64,000 nt of DNA from Diphasiastrum complanatum (GCA_029204225.1 CM055095.1:18389483-18453482), one strand, 5' to 3'. Counted from the stretch's first letter, positions 24,122 to 35,314 are shown. Notes: a model not told the origin generated them from the sequence alone. Program-made: numbers and translations.

Positions 24122-24299
24122 TTTGTCGAATAATTGACAAAAGCTCCGTAGATCGCAATAGGTCGTAATAGAATGCTTGATCGCAAAGATAGTGATCGTA
24201 AGTAATGTAAGAAAGGATAAAAAACGCAAGAAGAAAGTGTGAGGAGAAAAATAGAAAATGACTATGATCTACAGTGGCGGTGTGGAGAAGAAGGTGACG

Positions 24300-25135
24300 T
24301 GACATCTATCATTTTTTTTATTAATGGTGTGCATGGCTCATAGTTTCATAATATGATTTGTCAGATCAATCTTAATGATGGTAAGATCGTTTATAAAATG
24401 GAAATGATAAAAAAAGAAATAAAAAATAAATCCGTTTTTACGTGTAAGCGTAAACACGTGGGAGTAATGATGACAACGTGGCCATCATCTTAAATAGATG
24501 GATACAAAAAGTCCGTAAAAAGATTTTCGAAAGATTCTCAAAAAGATACTAGAAAGCATCTAGAAAATGATCCGCGAAAATTATAACAAGTTTTTTTTTA
24601 AATTTGGTGAGTCTCAAAAGATTTTCAAAAGATTCTCGAAAATTTCTCAAAAGATTTTGAAAGGAGTCTAGAAAGATTCTTGAAAATTTCTTAACAATCT
24701 TTGGAAAAAGTCTAGAAAGATTTTCGAAAAGATTCCATAACAGTCTTGAAAAATTTTCGAAAAGAATCTCGAAGAGATTTTAGAAAAGATGATAGAAAAA
24801 AAAAACTCGCAAAAAAATTCTTGAAAAAGATTTTTAGTAAAATGCTAGAAAATTTCTCAAAATATTTTTGGAAATAAAAATATAGTAGAAAAATTCTTCA
24901 AAAAATTGGAAAAAGATGCTAGAAAAATTGGAGAAAAATATAGTAGAAATTTTTTCGAAAATGGGAGAAAGATGCTAGAAACTTTCTCGAAAAGTTGGAG
25001 AAAAATTCTAGAAAAATGCTAGAAAAAAAAATGTTAGAAAGTGGTAGAAAATTCACGAACAATTTTAGAAAAGATAGGAGAAAAGTCGTGAAAAATTTCA
25101 GAAAGATCCTAGAAAAGAACAATTTTTTTTTTTTG
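24300..25135. repeat. Degenerate TTC/GAA-rich array
   Basis: From about 24500 to 25130 the sequence is an irregular array of short A-rich units such as GATTCTCGAAAA, TCTAGAAAGATT, TTTTCGAAAAGATT and ATGCTAGAAAAAT. GAA and TTC blocks alternate at short spacing, including several TTCTAGAA and TTCTCGAA cores. It lies between the Gypsy integrase and the extra ORF. The Phe/Leu-rich frame 24919-25224 on the minus strand is a by-product of it. 24300-24500 has no signal. Confidence 0.6.
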
Positions 25136-25139
25136 GTCA

Positions 25140-26082
25140 AAGATAATGTTTCTTGAGTTTGGACCCAGTCACATTCGTGTCGGTAATAGTTCGTCTTCAA
25201 GTGATTGGAGTTGAACATAACCATTTTCGAACACCTCTATAACTTTATAAGGTTCGAGCCATCTCATATGAAGTCTTCTATGGAACTTTTGATGTTGACT
25301 ATCATAGATCAGCGCAAAATCATCAACTTTAAGATCACTTTTCCTGATACGACTATCATACTTTTTCTTTCGTTGTTCTTGGATTTCCTCCGTTATTTTT
25401 TTGTGAATTTGCACGAGCTTCAAATAGTTCTTCAATAGTCATCAACCTTTCGTTAATACATTCTGCATCTGTTCGTTGAGCTTGAATATGAAAAGTTGTC
25501 ACCTCAAATTCAATAGGTAAAATAGGATGCATACCATAAGTAAGAAAATATGGTTTTTGCTTCGTCGTGATCTTCTCTGTGTTTCAATAAGCCCAGAGAA
25601 TTGAAGGTAATTTCTGATCCCAATCAATTGCATGTGCAATAGTAATCTTGTTCAGGATCTTGCAAAGTATTTCATTTGCTCTCTCAGTCAACCCGTTTGC
25701 TTTTGGATTATAAGAGATTGTCTTTCTGTGTTTAATCAAAAAATACGTTGTGAGCAGCCGTATTGTGTCATTTAAAAAATGTGTACGACGGTCACTAACT
25801 AATTCAAGAGGACAACCATATCTTGTGATTATAGATTTGAATAAGAACGTTGCAACAATTTTCGCATCATTTCATTTCGTCGCTTCTACTTCAACGTACT
25901 TTGTAACATAATCCGTTGCAACAAGAATATACTGACACTTAGTCTGTCGAGTCACGGGTTTGATTGGACCGACAAAGTCAATTCCCCACTTCTCAAATGG
26001 TGCAAGAGGTAGGATTGGTGTCAACGGCCAATTCATTGATTTTGTTGGCTTTTTAGATCTCTGGCATGGATCACACGAACAT
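25140..26082 (-). pseudogene. Ty3/Gypsy element 1 integrase
   Basis: On the minus strand, starting at 26082: the second half of the zinc finger (CSCDPCQRSKKP), FEKWGIDFVGPI and YILVATDYVTKYVEVEA (first Asp), GCPLELVSDRRTHF (second Asp), then NPKANGLTERANEIL carrying the catalytic Glu, KLPSILWAY, and a C-terminal module DSRIRKSDLKVDDFALIYDS, RRLHMRWLEPYKVIEVFENGYVQL. That module is typical of the Ty3/Gypsy GPY/F-like end. Two TGA/TAG-type stops and a frameshift near 25224 are present. The left half of the zinc finger and everything upstream (RT, PR, gag) are cut off at 26083, where a Copia LTR piece starts. Confidence 0.85.
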
Positions 26083-26218
26083 CTAACCTACATTAGGATG
26101 GGTTTCCCATGTGGCATCATGGCCTCACATGTGTGGGACCCACTTGTGTACACAATTTACACTATTCTACATGGTTTTTTATCAAGCTAGATTTGCCAAT
26201 TTTTGGCAATTCTTCACA
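26083..26218 (-). repeat. Truncated 3' LTR of element A
   Basis: It matches 29955-30090 over the same length with one mismatch (GGTTTTTTATC versus GGTTTTTGATC). The remaining ~565 bp are missing, and the sequence switches to Gypsy integrase at 26082. The adjacent tract at 26219-26230 reads GAGGAGGAG on the minus strand. Confidence 0.85.
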
Positions 26219-26686
26219 CTCCTCCTCAAATTTAGCTTGATCTATTTACAACTCTCTTGATAGATGAATGAAATCTTTTAGAAGTGTCTAAAAAATCCAG
26301 CTACAAACAAGGAACTTTTGAGACTCCAATAGAGAATGATGTCCATGAAGGATCTTTCACCACCTCTTAGAGGATCCCTTACAAGATGTTCCATAAATGT
26401 GTCTATATACATGTAGCACACTTCAAAACGAAACATCATGCCAAGCCATGGATTCCAAGGCATTTTGTGCACTTGAAGATACATCAATTAAAATATTAAG
26501 TGCATAAATAATGTTGCCAAAGACAACATGCCTTGCTTGATCCATATGATTGAGCCTTGATGGCTCTATCTTGTACTCAAGATTCTTCTTGGAGTCCTCG
26601 GGTCTTGAGCTTGATCCTCCACTTGACTTGACTCCAAAACATCAATGAATTGAATAAGGTGTTGATCCAAAGGTGCTTCTTCAAGT

Positions 26687-27658
26687 TTACAAATCTTCCT
26701 CTTGAAAGATCACATTTTCACCATTGACAAATTCTTTGGTTGAAAACAAGTAGATTCTACAATCTCTACTTGAAGAGCAAAACACTACCATTATTCCAAT
26801 CATTGAAATATGATAATCTTTGGTCCTTACATTGGAATGATCATGCACAAAGCATGTGGACACAAAGATTTCCAAAGCAAATGATGTTTCATCTTTCATG
26901 ACTCTATTCAAACTATTACAAAAATAGCTATCCAATGAAATTGCTTTATCAACAACAAATGTAGATTTCAAAGCATCCCATTTCATTGTCTTGTCATACA
27001 AAGTAATAAACACCATGAATCTTAAAGATAAGAAACAAGTCACCTCATGTCTACTACTACTTTCCAAAAAGTATTCAAAGATAGTAGACTCTCCAATGCT
27101 CACCACCCTTGCAAGATGCACACTTGAATGGACAATTTGCATGCAATTTGATGACTCGGCCATTGTCATTGAGGACTCCCTTGGAACTCTCATGCTTTGA
27201 GGCTGATCCTCAAGATCTTCCTCCTTTTGATGCTCCTCCTCAATGCAAGCAAGATCACAGTTTGCCAAGATATCCTCTTGAGTGATCTCCTCCTTTGCCA
27301 AGCTCATTCTTTCAAAAGCAACATTAGCTTCCAACTTAAACAATCTTCCATGTTTAAATCCCTTTGCAATGCAAACATCATTCTTCAAGATGAAGCAAAC
27401 ACCATGCTTAAAGTGGACATCCAAACCACTTTCTAAGAGTAGACCAACACTAAGCATATTCTTGGTGATTGACGATACATAAAGGACATTTTCTAGATCC
27501 ATGCATTTTGAGGATTCTAGACACAAAGAGATGGTGCCAACACCATCTATCCTACACTCTTCATCATTTGCAGTAAAGACAAACTTTTTAGCAGCATTGA
27601 AAGAGTGTAAGGTTGAGAAAAAAGTCCTTTTCACAAGACATGTGGGAGCTAGCCCCAC
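26687..27658 (-). pseudogene. Element A protease tail plus non-pol segment
   Basis: The right part continues the protease/pre-integrase region in a frame shifted from gag by one T in a homopolymer near 27625: SFNAAKKFVFTANDEE, LENVLYVSSITKNMLSVG, LESGLDVHFKHGVCFILKND, GRLFKLEANVAFE. Instead of LWHKRLGH and the integrase, an unfamiliar ~200-residue stretch follows (FLESSSRHEVTCFL, ALEIFVSTCFVHDHSN). It ends in CRIYLFSTKEFVNGENVIFQEED, which resembles the end of a Copia integrase C-terminal region (Y.VFNP.T..V..SRDVIF.E). The middle stretch also occurs in the relic at 46.2-46.9 kb. Its origin is unknown. Confidence 0.7.
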
Positions 27659-28583
27659 TGTCGATCCACCAATTGTCTCTTGAATTGCTATTGCTTGTTG
27701 GTGAGGATGTAGATGCCATCAAGTATACATCTACTTCATCCTCCTCCTCCTCCTTTGCAAGGTTTCCTTGTTTGTCCTCCCCCACTTGTGCTCTTAGCCT
27801 CTTGTAGCATTCAGATGCATAATGCCCCTTCTTTCCACAAAAGAAGCATTTTTGCTTTGACTTGTCCTTTGAGCTTGATGCATCATCCTCTTCTTTGGCC
27901 TCCTTTGGATGCTTCTTCTTTCCATTGGTCTTCTTTTTGCCCTTGAATGAGAAATTGGCTTTCTCATCACCATCCTGCAAAGACAAGGAACTCATCCTAG
28001 ATTTTGCATGGAGCATCCTACACTCTTCAGCCACTAATATACTGTGAAGTTTTTCTATAGTTGGCAAAGTGTCTTGGATGGCAAAACTTTGGACCAAATT
28101 TGCAAAGTCATCTCCTAGACCATTAAGGACAATTTCTACAAGCTCTCCATCATGAATCTTCTCTCCAATGGAAGCCAACTCCCTATTTAGAGACTTGATT
28201 CTGAGTACATAATCCTGTGCACTCTCCTCACTTCTCCTCATGCTTTGCAAAATTTGATTTCTAAGCATAAGAACTCTAGAAGTGTTGCTACACTCATAGA
28301 TTGATTGTAAAGACTCCCAAGCCTCTTTAGCATTAGTACAAGCTGATACTTCTCTCAAAAAATCATTGCTCACATTCATCTTCACATAATGAAGTGCAAG
28401 CCTAGATCTCTTCTTGTATCTAGCTAACTCCTGTGCACCTAAAGGTTCATCTTCATCTTCAATCAAGAACTCATAAAGGTCTTGGAGCACCAAGAGTGAC
28501 TCCATTCTAACCTTCCAAATAGCATAATTTGTAGAATTCAACCTCTCACTAGCTTCTAGAAGGTATGCTCCAGCAGATCCCAT
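27588..28583 (-). pseudogene. Element A Gag and protease start
   Basis: The ATG at 28583 (MGSAGAYLLEASERLNSTNY) matches the start of element B and is preferred over an upstream in-frame ATG at 28607. Gag carries WKVRMESLLVLQDLYEFL, SACTNAKEAWESLQSIYE and LMLRNQILQSMRRSEE, then a lysine-rich stretch, an intact zinc knuckle CFFCGKKGHYASEC and the protease active site WWIDSGASSHMS. The frame breaks just after the active site (CEKDFF). Gag itself looks intact, so particles could form. Confidence 0.9.
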
Positions 28584-29376
28584 CTTACTAGTGACCTCTA
28601 CAAACAAGAAATAGATTTGATTGACTTGAAACTCACAAAGGTCTCACACTTGCAGTGTTTCACTCAAATTTGATTTCTAATCCAACAAATGGACTTATAA
28701 TCACAGTTCTATCACTGCCTCACAAAGCTGGAATGAAGATAAGATGAAGTGAAAACTACTTTCAAACAAATCTTGCCAAGAAATGGATTTGATTGTCTCT
28801 AGAAACTCACTAAGGTCTCTCTCTTGTAGTTTTTCACTCAAATTAGATTTCTAATCCAACAAATGGACTTATAATCTTAGTTCTAGCACTCCCTCACAAA
28901 GTTGGAATGAAGATAAGATGATGTGAAATCTACTTACAATCAAATCTTGCCAATTTTGGCTATTTTTGGACAAAAAAATGACTTAATCTCTTTCTTCCTT
29001 CTTGGTGTACTTTCAAGACCTGTTTTTAACCTTAATAGGACTTGAACTCAGACTAGATTAATTAGATTCCATGAAATAAATTCAAATCTAATCAATGGCA
29101 AATGATCTTGGTAGATTATCCTAGGATCTCCACCAAAAATTACACCAACAGCTCACAAATTGAATTTTTTTTGGATAAAATGAATACCATGCATTAAATG
29201 CAGGTTCAGAGGTGCCCACACATGTGGACAGTACGGATTTGGACCCCTACCAAGTTTGGGATCAAATCTCCTCACCAAAATCAAGATTCTAGCTTGCCCT
29301 CTCAATACTAGTTTTTAGCACCAAAACTTGCTAAAAATGGATTTGCATTAGATCAATGGCTTATGCTCTTGTACTT

Positions 29377-29389
29377 GGATCTGATACCA
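29377..29389 (-). other. Primer-binding site of element A
   Basis: The minus strand reads TGGTATCAGATCC directly inside the 5' LTR edge and complements initiator Met-tRNA. Confidence 0.85.
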
Positions 29390-30090
29390 TGTGAAAGTAC
29401 TGTACTTTAGGACCATAAATGGATCTACAAAAGATCCACAAGAGTGATTGGATGCTTGCTTAACAATCTATCAAAAAACTAGACACAAAAAAGTTGATCT
29501 AGATTGGCAGTTTGACAAACAACAAGCATTAACAATCAAAAGCATTGATCAACATTGAAATCCGAGCCCACACGTGTGTAATACAGGCTGTAGTACGTCC
29601 TTCAACCTGAGAAACAAGTAGAAATTGATTTGGTTTCATTTGGATCACAAAAACTCAATGTACATAGTGAACTAGCTTGAGATTGCCAATGAGCTCCAAA
29701 AATTTTCTATCTTCTCACTATGGAGAGAGGGAATACATAGCAAATTCGACTTCCTTCTTGAAGTTAGGTGGATTTCCAGCATGTAATAAGGAAGTTAACT
29801 CACTCTCCTTGACCTAAAATGAAACCCTAGTCTATTTCCTAGAGTTATGCTTGGTAGGTAGCTAGTTGGTCAAATTTTCACCTTAAACTTAGGTGTAGGT
29901 CCTATAAAGTAGGGATGACCACCAAAGAGACATGACCAACTCTCTTGACTTGACCTAACCTACATTAGGATGGGTTTCCCATGTGGCATCATGGCCTCAC
30001 ATGTGTGGGACCCACTTGTGTACACAATTTACACTATTCTACATGGTTTTTGATCAAGCTAGATTTGCCAATTTTTGGCAATTCTTCACA
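29390..30090 (-). repeat. 5' LTR of element A
   Basis: 701 bp, with TGTGAA/TTCACA inverted ends. It contains a CACACGTGTG palindrome at 29569-29578. Its sequence is related to, but distinct from, the element B LTRs, and a ~200-bp piece of it recurs in inverted orientation at 48706-48905. Confidence 0.9.
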
Positions 30091-30151
30091 CGGCACACCT
30101 ACCCCTCCTTCCCCGTTGACCGTTCATACCCTCGCTCCCTCCTTCACGTCA

Positions 30152-30312
<161 letters not shown>

Positions 30313-30340
30313 GACTTGTGAGGCTAGAGACCTTCCGCAC

Positions 30341-30405
30341 ATGGAATATTCCAAAGAATATTCCACGTGAATATTTGGAGACAGAATATTCTCTGGAATA
30401 TTATT
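30341..30405. repeat. GAATATTC palindrome cluster
   Basis: GAATATTC occurs at 30344-30351, 30356-30363 and 30384-30391, with near copies at 30369 and 30396. An ACGTG core (CCACGTGA) sits between the second and third. Confidence 0.7.
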
Positions 30406-30716
30406 TCTTTTGACTCTTCTCCATGCCCGAGAAAGAAAAATAATTTCGATTTCTTTTCAAAAAAATTTCACGGCTCTTGATTTCTTTACAAGCACATGAT
30501 TCACAAAAGTAGGATCTTTTGGCTCATTTACAAATGAGAGAGCTTAGCTCCTTCTTTGTGAATGTGAGCCATGAAAATAGAGCTTTCTAGGTCTCATGTG
30601 CCCAATCCACATGGTAACATATCCATTGCAACCCAAATAAAATAATTTTGCCATTGGGCCTTAGGAATTCCAACTACAAAATTCATAGATATGCTTTTTC
30701 ATCTCTTAAGGAATAT

Positions 30717-30938
30717 CTAAGGGATGAACAACCCTCCAGCCTTTAAGCATTCTACTTTGGCTAGTTGACAGGGTCTAGATTTGATCACATTATATGGCTT
30801 GAGTTTTGGCCAATAAAACTCTCTTATGACCAAGTCTAAAGTCCTATATATACATGGATGACTTGCAAAGGGTACGTCATGACATTCAATGGATTTGTTT
30901 TTTAATCTCATCATCCTTAGGCACCAAAACTTTTTCAT
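30717..30938 (-). pseudogene. Gypsy 2 integrase zinc-finger region
   Basis: The HHCC module is visible: ECHDVPFASHPCIYRTLDLVIREFYWPK (two His), followed by SRPCQLAKVEC (two Cys). A decayed integrase core continues leftward to about 30600 (VVHPLDIP) with stops. RNase H-like traces lie to its right, toward 31300. Confidence 0.8.
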
Positions 30939-31306
30939 TTTGAAAAGTAATTATTCTGAATGGCGAATTGTTCTAATTTTTTTTTTCAGACCACTGAGAT
31001 CTTTGTGAATCCATCTCAATTCCACTCTCATTCATTTTGATCTTTGCCGACTTTCATATTAGACCAGAATGAGAATTGTTTCCATACTTTCCTCTCAATG
31101 AAAGACATAGATCTGCGGAAATATGGGTGAATGAAAGTTCATTTACTTCACCAATCCAACTAAGAGAATTTGAAACTTAGTTAAAGCTATTTTTGACATA
31201 TCAAATGTCATGAATGCTATCGGTCTATCATTTTGCAAAAGAACTGCTCCAATCGTTGAATCGCTTGCATCGGTTTAAACAACATAGGGCAATCTAGATT
31301 CGTGAT

Positions 31307-31864
31307 TCATAAGACATGAGCTAAGACAACCATACTTTTGCACTTCTCAAAACATTGGTTCAATTTTTCATTCCATTCAATAGGTAGACTAGGTTGATCT
31401 CTCTTCTTTTTCTTATCAATTGTGTCTTTTGTTGACTTGTTAAGAGGTGCTACAACTTTTGCATAATCCTCTATAGATCTCCGAAAGAAATAATAAAACC
31501 AAAAATTGATGACTTCTCTAACTATTTTTGGTATCAGCCACTCAAGCACTACCTTGATTTTATGTTCGTCTCTCTTCAACCCTTTTGGGCTGATCTTATG
31601 ACCAAGATATAATAGTTCATGCTTAAAGACTTCACACTTTGACTCTTTAGTAAAAAGTTTTCTTCTTCTGAGAATCCGCAAGACAATCTTGATAAGATTA
31701 ACATGCTCCTTAGGAGTTTTGCTATAGATGAGAATGTAATCTAAAAATACAACTACAAGTTCGAGCCATCCAATAAGTATAGTTGCTCTATGTAAGTCTA
31801 AGATTAGAGTGATTAAGCATCTACAACTAATCAGGGAATTACAAGAGTGGCAGATTAGCCACAA
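31307..31864 (-). pseudogene. Gypsy 2 reverse transcriptase fragment
   Basis: The palm end VVFLDYILIYSKTPKEHV shows the F-x-DD box with the second Asp replaced by Tyr. It is followed by LLYLGHKISPKGL, DEHKIKVVLEW, SIEDYAKVVAPLNK and WNEKLNQCFEKCKSM, typical of the RT thumb and connection before RNase H. The first ~40 residues are unrelated to RT, consistent with a deletion join to gag. Confidence 0.85.
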
Positions 31865-31885
31865 CCTAGGGAGTATCTGCTAACG

Positions 31886-33041
31886 TCATGCCATCAGATC
31901 AGATTTTTGTACTTCTAGGTACTTGCGTGATCTTTGCTGGTACTCTTGCATTTGTGAAACAAACTGGTTGTGAGGCTGATTCCTCGGGTTATAATAGCAA
32001 TAAAGTGAGGTATGTCCCATAAAGTCACAGATGTCACATTTGATCAATGAAGTATCTGGGACCGGTTGGTATGAAGGGCACTCATTGCCAGTGTGTGCAC
32101 CTCGACAGTGAGGGAACCATGTGTTCTCTCGTCTATGGTGGATTTGGCCAGTGGGTAACTGACCTAGCATCGAACTCTGGATAGATTTAAGAGTGTTTTG
32201 AAACTCTTTCGTGAGTTTCTCCATCTGTTGTTGGTGTTGCTGATTAAGCAACTCCATCTATGTTTTCCACAACTGTTCTCGTGTTTCCTCGTTCAGTCGA
32301 GCTTCTTGGACAGCACAATGTGCTCTCCGTTTACGTGGCTCATCGACATCGATCCCTCGTCTTCTTCCCAATTGGCATCAGACATGGCTTGTTTCAATGA
32401 TGTGTATTCATCATTGGAGCAAAATTCACGTCGTATCCATCAACGAGGAACCAAATTATGAGCATAGACTCAGTGGGTTGCTCTTGTACCTGACTTTTTA
32501 ATCTTTAAAATCGTTCAATGTAGTCACATACTTTCTCATCTTTTGTCATTTTGATGTTACTTAGCTTGACAAAAAGACTTTCGATCAAGTGAAATGGCTT
32601 GAAGCGTTTGATAAATGCCTCCTTCAAGAGTGATCAGTCTCGTTTATCTTCACGATCAAGGTTAAAAAACCATTCTCGTGCTCAATCGATTATGGTCATC
32701 GAGAAGAGTTGTACCATGGCGTCTGGTGATGTCTTGCCATAGACATCACATGCATTCTCAAAGACTTGAAGAAATCTTTGAGGATCAGTGTTATCGTCGT
32801 ACTTAGGTGAATATAGCTTTGGAGTACGTTTTTCAGTATGCCGAACATTATTTGCAAAAGCTCCGTTTAAGTGAGCTCGTGCATGTGAAGATTCTGTAGC
32901 ATGAAAGTGTGGTTGATCATATGGAACTTCAAAACGCATGGGTTCCCATCTATCAAATGGGTTGGTGGATGGCTCTTGGACTTGGGATTTTTTTCTAGAA
33001 TATCTATTAAATCGAGCCTGTTCGGTAGATGGGAAGACCAT
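31886..33041 (-). pseudogene. Gypsy 2 Gag
   Basis: The right frame (32682-33041) has RTPKLYSPKYDDNTDPQRFL and FENACDVYGKTSPDAMVQLFSMTI, the retrotrans_gag opening. After a stop the domain continues in pieces (WSLLKEAFIKRFKPFHLIES). The left frame (31886-32257) is Gln-rich, then carries two zinc-knuckle-like modules: CRGAHTGNEC and the regular CDICDFMGHTSLYC. Gag binds RNA and builds the particle. Several stops separate the pieces. Confidence 0.8.
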
Positions 33042-34739
33042 CTCTGGTGGATAGTCCTCTGTGGAATCTAGATCGTAAATATATAATAACTCTAGAGTAC
33101 CTTAGGATTGGGTAAATAGGCCTCTTGGACTTTTTGGTAACTTGACTGGTGTTTGTGTTTTTTTTTTTGAACTATTAATCAAAGACTACTATGGTGGTGT
33201 CCAAATGGCACAGTTGTGTTGTGTTTTTTTTTTTGGTGTTAGGGCTTTGCAATAAAGTTGGAAAGAACTTTGGTATTTGGCAAACACTGAGACCTAGTCA
33301 AATAAGAAAGTTGATTTTGTCTGCAAGTTAACTTGGTTCAGGTTGAAAGTCAAAGCTCTCGGTTGAGAGTTGATAGGCATCGGTCGAGATTTGAGAGGAG
33401 GCGTCGGTCAAGATCGAAGAGGAGGCGTCGGTCGAGATTTGAGAGGAGGCGTCAGTCGAGATCTGAGAGGAGTCAATCGAGATTTGAGAGGGAGTCTCTG
33501 GTTGAGATTTTAGCAAATGGTCTGGGTGAGATTTCAATGTAAAGGCTCGGGTGAGATCTGATCGATGAGCATCGGTTGAGATTTAACTTAGGACTTGACA
33601 GGATATTGCGAGTAGTGGTGGTCGAGAGTGAGTGCGTAGTTTGAATAAGTTAATGAAACAAGGTTTTGTCTGGTCCAGACGAGAGTCGTGGAACTCGGCT
33701 AGGGAAGGAGTGTGAAGTCTCGGTTGAGAACTGAGCTGAACGGCGGTCGAGATGAAAGTGACGAGCTTGGTAATGAAACGTGGTGGAGACTTCAGAGCTA
33801 TGGTTTTGCAGCACAGATTGAAAATGTTTGGCTTGGTTTAGTGTCTGTGTAGCTATGGAAATGGTGTCAAATGTTCACAGATTCCCACTAAATCTGTGAA
33901 ACGATTCTTTTACATTCATTCTTCTTTTGTTACTTCTGTTGGTTACAGTTCTTTACGGTTTGGTCTTCTTATTAGGACGGTTTCCATGCAGAAGTATTTC
34001 TCATATTACAATGTGTATTCCCAGCCTGTCAATGGGGAGAGACGGATGCGTTACTCAGCTACATGCATATACAAGCCATGTAACCAATCCTAGCTTAGTA
34101 TAGATCAACAATCTGAATCAGAGAGCAAATCTACAATTTATCTACCAAAATCAAGGAACAATGCAATAACAAGATTAAGCCTACTCAGCAAGAAACAAGA
34201 AACAAGAAAGCTAGCATCCTAACAGCATTCTAACAGCCCAACGATCAAGAAACACCCATTTTTTGATGCTTGGAATGCCCAAGAACAATCAAGGACAAGA
34301 TTGTTAGAGAGTATGCAAATCAGATCCACAATCTCAGCCTTTATAGTTTACCTACATGCTGAAACTACAAAATCAAGAAACGAGAAAGTTAATCCACATC
34401 TACATTCCACAAAACAAGAAAGTAAGTGAGAGATCTAATTAATCCACAAACACAAAAGGAAATCAGAATATGCTCATAGAAATTTCACTCAAGAAGATTG
34501 CCATGAACAAGGAGCTTTACAATCATCAAGAACTCGTGGAAAATCTTCTTTATTCACTCAAGAAAAATTGACAATACATCCAAAGCTCCCTCACAAGAGA
34601 GGGGGCCCCTTAAATAAGCAAGAAGGCTGCCCATGTGGAGCCCAAGTGGCAATTCCACTAATTTGGAAAATTCAAGTAGAATTTGCCCTTCCACTAGAGG
34701 TCACCATCAAAAGGTGGCTCACTCTAAATTATGATGTCA
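33042..34739. other. Intergenic / presumed Gypsy leader-LTR region
   Basis: No gene. CGGT(C/T)GAGA-like motifs recur about ten times between 33340 and 33770, densest in the 24-bp minisatellite. The rest, including 33800-34700, shows no recognised feature. Confidence 0.3.
33376..33492 (+). repeat. 24-bp minisatellite, about 4.9 units
   Basis: The unit GGCGTCGGTCGAGATTTGAGAGGA is 24 bp (start GGCGTCGGTC, end TTGAGAGGA) and starts at 33376, 33400, 33424 and 33448, with a shortened fifth copy. Because 24 is divisible by 3, both strands stay open: Arg/Ser-rich forward, SQISTDAS repeats backward. These frames have no other support as genes. Confidence 0.9.
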
Positions 34740-35287
34740 ATGATAGCCTTTTCAAAATTCATGTTAGGATCTTTGGCCAGTAGAGTCCAGGTAGTCTGGA
34801 AACATCTTGGTAGAGCTCGTAGAAGGTACGTGAGTTGCTTCTCTTGTGAGACTGCATGCTTTGCTCCAACATTGTGTAAAGACAAGAGCAGATTCTTCAT
34901 CTTTTTGATGAAGCTCGTGAGATCTTTGCCATCCCATCATAGATAGGTAAGCTGATCTTCCAGATGCATGATCTGATTACGTGACTTGGTTTGAAACCTT
35001 GTCATGAGTGCATCCCACATCTCTCTTGCGTTAGAGATAGATGCGAGGTCAAGAGTGATGCTATCTTCGATGGAAGAGGATATCACAACTATTGCTTTGT
35101 CATTCTTTTCTTTCCACTCGCAAAGCTCTTTGTTGTGCTGGCAGGCATCTCTTTGGTGTCGTCCATAGGGCCATAGAGCTTCTCCTCTCAATATGAGAGA
35201 AGTCTTGACTTTCCAGGCCAAGAAATTTGATCCATCTACATCAAGAATTGTGCACATATTTGATTGGATGCTACTGATGGAAGCCAT
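34740..35287 (-). pseudogene. Copia Gag relic of the MASISS type
   Basis: The ATG at 35287 begins MASISSIQSNMCTILDVDGS, then FLAWKVKTSLILRGEALWPY, ELCEWKEKNDKAIVVISSSIEDSITLDLASISNAREMWDALMTRF and IMHLEDQLTYL. A TGA-type stop follows, and coding traces continue to about 34740. It is close to the Gags of element C (15.9 kb) and element E (61.5 kb). No pol is present. Confidence 0.85.
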
Positions 35288-35301
35288 AGTTTGAATAAAC
35301 A

Positions 35302-35314
35302 GGCTCTAATACCA
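35302..35314 (-). other. Primer-binding site of the 34.7-35.3 kb Copia
   Basis: The minus strand reads TGGTATTAGAGCC, one mismatch from the usual TGGTATCAGAGCC, just upstream of the gag ATG. Confidence 0.7.

Larger units (their letters stand above)
26083..30090 (-). mobile_element. Non-autonomous Ty1/Copia element A
   Basis: The 5' LTR is on the right (29390-30090), then primer-binding site, gag, protease and an unusual internal segment, then a polypurine tract and only the first 136 bp of the 3' LTR (26083-26218). No integrase core, RT or RNase H is present, so movement would need a helper such as element B, whose gag is closely related. The two LTR pieces differ by one base over 136 bp. 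Confidence 0.85.
30600..33041 (-). mobile_element. Ty3/Gypsy element 2, internally deleted
   Basis: Reading right to left: gag (33041 to about 31886, with stops), then directly the RT palm end and thumb (31864-31307), RNase H traces and the integrase zinc finger (30938-30717). Protease and the front of RT are missing at the 31864/31886 junction. No LTR could be delimited. The family differs from Gypsy element 1 in its integrase wording. Confidence 0.8.

Noticed and set aside
24919-25224. Phe/Leu-rich 101-codon minus-strand frame resembling a membrane protein
   Set aside because: Only its first ~35 codons continue the Gypsy integrase end; the rest is translated A/T-rich array.
33328-33542. 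Arg/Ser-rich forward frame and SQISTDAS-repeat reverse frame
   Set aside because: Both arise because the 24-bp minisatellite unit is a multiple of three; there is no flanking coding support.
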